In this document: one piece after another, positions 61,935 through 64,000 of the stretch
Layout of the letters: every line of letters starts with the position of its first letter
Position numbering within the stretch: position 1 is the first letter of the stretch
NCBI RefSeq assembly: GCF_000321225.1
Contig: NW_004451510.1
Coordinates: forward strand, 63,219-127,218
Direction: 5' to 3'
DNA: 64,000 nucleotides
From: Odobenus rosmarus divergens
Taxonomy: Eukaryota > Chordata > Mammalia > Carnivora > Odobenidae
Program-made: the position numbers and the translations under genes
Notes under the pieces: model-generated
Seen by the model: the letters and a program-made list of their open reading frames with translations, nothing else
Database searches by the model: none
Told to the model about the DNA's origin: nothing

Positions 61935-63339
61935 GAGGTGTGTATATTCTAATATAATATAATGGGATAGGATTTGCATATGATATAAAGTGCTCTTTAA
62001 ATAATCTGTCAGTCCACGGAGTCTCCATTTCCTACTATTTTGGCTGCCATAGCTGGTGTCACTGGCTCCCTGCCCGGATCCCTTTACCAAGCCAGCAGCA
62101 CCAGACCCCAGCTGCCACAAGTGTTGAGTCCTGAGGGCTCACACCTTCGCCCTTCTCTGGAGGACTGCCTTTGGCTGATGAGAGCTGCCTGTCCTGGAGA
62201 TTTCCAGAAAGCCTTAACCCCCAGAGGCAGCCTGCAGCATATGATAAATTAATGTGGGAGTTTTCATAGTCTAACCCTCTTGCTTTTGCAGGGAGAGGAC
62301 TGTGGTGCAATTCACCCTCTAGAGCTCCCCATGAGATCAGGCTGAGGCTGGAACTCTCTTGAAACTACAAGTTTGCTGAGCTCCTCCCCTTCCTGTTTCT
62401 CTTTACTCTCTTCCCCTGAGACCTTATCCGCAATTAACCATTGCACAAAAATCTGTGTCAGACTACTTCTAGCAAAGCTGGCCTGAGACAGCTGCCAAGG
62501 AAGTGCTTTCTCTTTAGGTCAATCTCTCAGCTAAACTGCCCCATCTGACACTAGCTGCAAAGCCACCCTGAGGAAGTCTTGATAGGGCCTCTTCTTGAGA
62601 AACTGAATGTACTAACCCATCAACAATTCCCACCGCACAGTGCTCAGAAAGGGGCAGGGGATGACCATGGTCAGGGAAGGAAAATGGCCGCATCAGAATC
62701 AATCCCAGGTGTCAATCTCATGGCTGAGATTCCTACACAACAAAGAAAAAGTCTCCATAGTTGAGGTTATAACCCAGGGCCAATTTATTTCATTTTCAGT
62801 CCTAATCTTCAAAGTTGCATAAACCACAGTAATTTTTAAGTTCTGTGGGGACCAAAGCAGGTTTCCATGGGGAATCAGGGAGAGCTCAGAGAGGACGGCA
62901 TAGGGCATCAGGCACAGGCTTGTTTTCTGGGTAAAGGAAAAGTAATGAATGCTCCTTTGGAAAAGAAGACAAAGGCCATAGTCCTTTCCCAGAGTAAAGA
63001 GAATTTTTACTGGATTACTTCCTACTTTTCCTAAAACCTTGGAAAGTTGTGAGATTCTCTAGTATCCCTAAGGGGCACGAGACCTGCTCCCAGTCTGTGA
63101 CTTGTGGGAGATTTTATAGGGAAGGAAGGTCAAGGACAGTCTGAAAGCGGCTGGCGCTGAGCTGAGCTGGGACAGTGTGAGTCTATGAGTCTCCTTCTCA
63201 GTTTAAATTAGACAATTCTGGGTGACCATCATGTGACCCAAACAGGCACACCCCAGTCCCTTAACACTGAAGTAGTCTTTCAGGTGAGGAACCAAGATGG
63301 AGATTTAAAGTGCATGCATCTTTAAAAAAAATTAAAAGA

Positions 63340-63548
63340 AGGCGCCTCGGTAGTTCAGTTGGTTAAGTGACTGACTCTTGATGTCGGCTCAGTTCATGAT
63401 CTCAGGGTCATGAGATCGAGCCCTGTGTTGGGCTCTGCCCTGAGCATGGAGCCTGCTTAAGATTCTCTCTCTCCCTCTCCCTCTGCTCCTCCCTCCCCTG
63501 TGCTCTCTCTCTAAAATAAAATAAAAAAAAAATAAAAAAAAAAATAAA
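63340..63548 (+). mobile_element. SINEC, sense
   Basis: The head 'ggcgcctcggtagttcagttgg', a CT-rich body and an A-rich tail are present. 'tgcatgcat.ttta' to the left and 'tgtatgcatgtttta' to the right may be a degraded duplication. Confidence 0.9.
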
Positions 63549-63834
63549 CTGTATGCATGTTTTAAGCCGACCTTTCTTCAACTCCCGGCGGATGTCATAT
63601 TTATATAATATATAATATATATTTTCCAAAATAGCTAAGTGGACTTTTTTGTTTTATCGTGGATTTTTGCAATTCCTCTTTGCTCTTTGCCCTCAGTTTA
63701 AACATGCTATTCCCACCTTTTTTTAGTCATGCCCTAGAATGTATGTAAAGATGACCTATGCTTGGCAGCGCCTCTCAGTCACCACCTTTAATGTGATTGT
63801 AGCAGCATGAAAACCACCATCAGCCAGTGTTGCT

Positions 63835-63930
63835 TTTCTGTCTTTCTTTCTTTTTTCTTTTTCTCTTTCTTTCTTTCTTCTTTCTCTTTCTTTTTTTTCT
63901 TCCTTCCTTCTTCCTTCCTTTCCTTATTTT

Positions 63931-63966
<36 letters not shown>
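63835..63966. repeat. (CTTT)n polypyrimidine tract
   Basis: About 130 bp on the + strand is almost purely C and T, with a clean (CTTT)n array at its right end. The Lys/Glu-rich minus-strand ORF across it is a product of the repeat. Confidence 0.95.
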
Positions 63967-64000
63967 TTTCCTTCTGTGGCTGTGAAGGCAATGTCATTCT

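Noticed and set aside
61749..62120. 123-codon minus ORF
   Set aside because: The segment GCLGGSVVKWLPLAQ is the translated SINEC head seen in several other ORFs of the window, so it is repeat-derived.
63788..63997. Lys/Glu-rich minus ORF resembling a charged coiled coil
   Set aside because: It is a direct translation of the (CTTT)n tract.

Overview
The window is mammalian nuclear DNA from a carnivoran, most likely an arctoid caniform (bear, pinniped or mustelid-like). Nineteen tRNA-Lys-derived Can-SINE (SINEC) copies carry the 'cgcctgggtggctcag' head, a CT-rich body and an (AAATA)n tail, and most still have readable target-site duplications. Carnivoran-type L1 3' ends and older mammalian repeats (MIR, L2, MER5A, MER20, Tigger2/MER28, MLT1) fill much of the rest. 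Order-level placement is firm; the family-level placement is inference from the SINE sequence.

Only two genes are supported, and they converge. The last coding exon of GADL1 lies on the + strand (23619-23792). The last two coding exons of TGFBR2 lie on the - strand (exon 6 at 58965-59092, exon 7 at 55907-56086). This matches the convergent TGFBR2/GADL1 order known at human 3p24.1. Nearly all other ORFs of 60-180 codons are chance, antisense or repeat-derived.

Layout: 1-23618 is presumed last intron of GADL1. 23619 to about 25.4 kb is the GADL1 terminal exon with candidate poly(A) signals. About 25.4-53.3 kb is intergenic and repeat-rich, with two nested transposon clusters: 34.84-36.37 kb (Tigger2/MER28, then a ferritin light chain retropseudogene, then an L1, plus a SINE) and 38.69-42.65 kb (an antisense L1 relic broken by LTRs and SINEs). 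About 53.36-55.91 kb is the TGFBR2 3' UTR, read leftwards. 56087-58964 is TGFBR2 intron 6. 59093-64000 is part of intron 5.

No bacterial-type system, CRISPR array, toxin locus or unknown gene cluster is present. The most unusual observations are: a 36-nt 5S rRNA 5' fragment with a perfect 17-bp target-site duplication and no poly(A), about 100 nt upstream of TGFBR2 exon 6; a processed FTL pseudogene whose iron-responsive-element loop was the target of an L1 insertion, so the loop is now duplicated; retroelement tails with extra sequence that look like 3' transductions; and a G20 homopolymer in the predicted TGFBR2 3' UTR.
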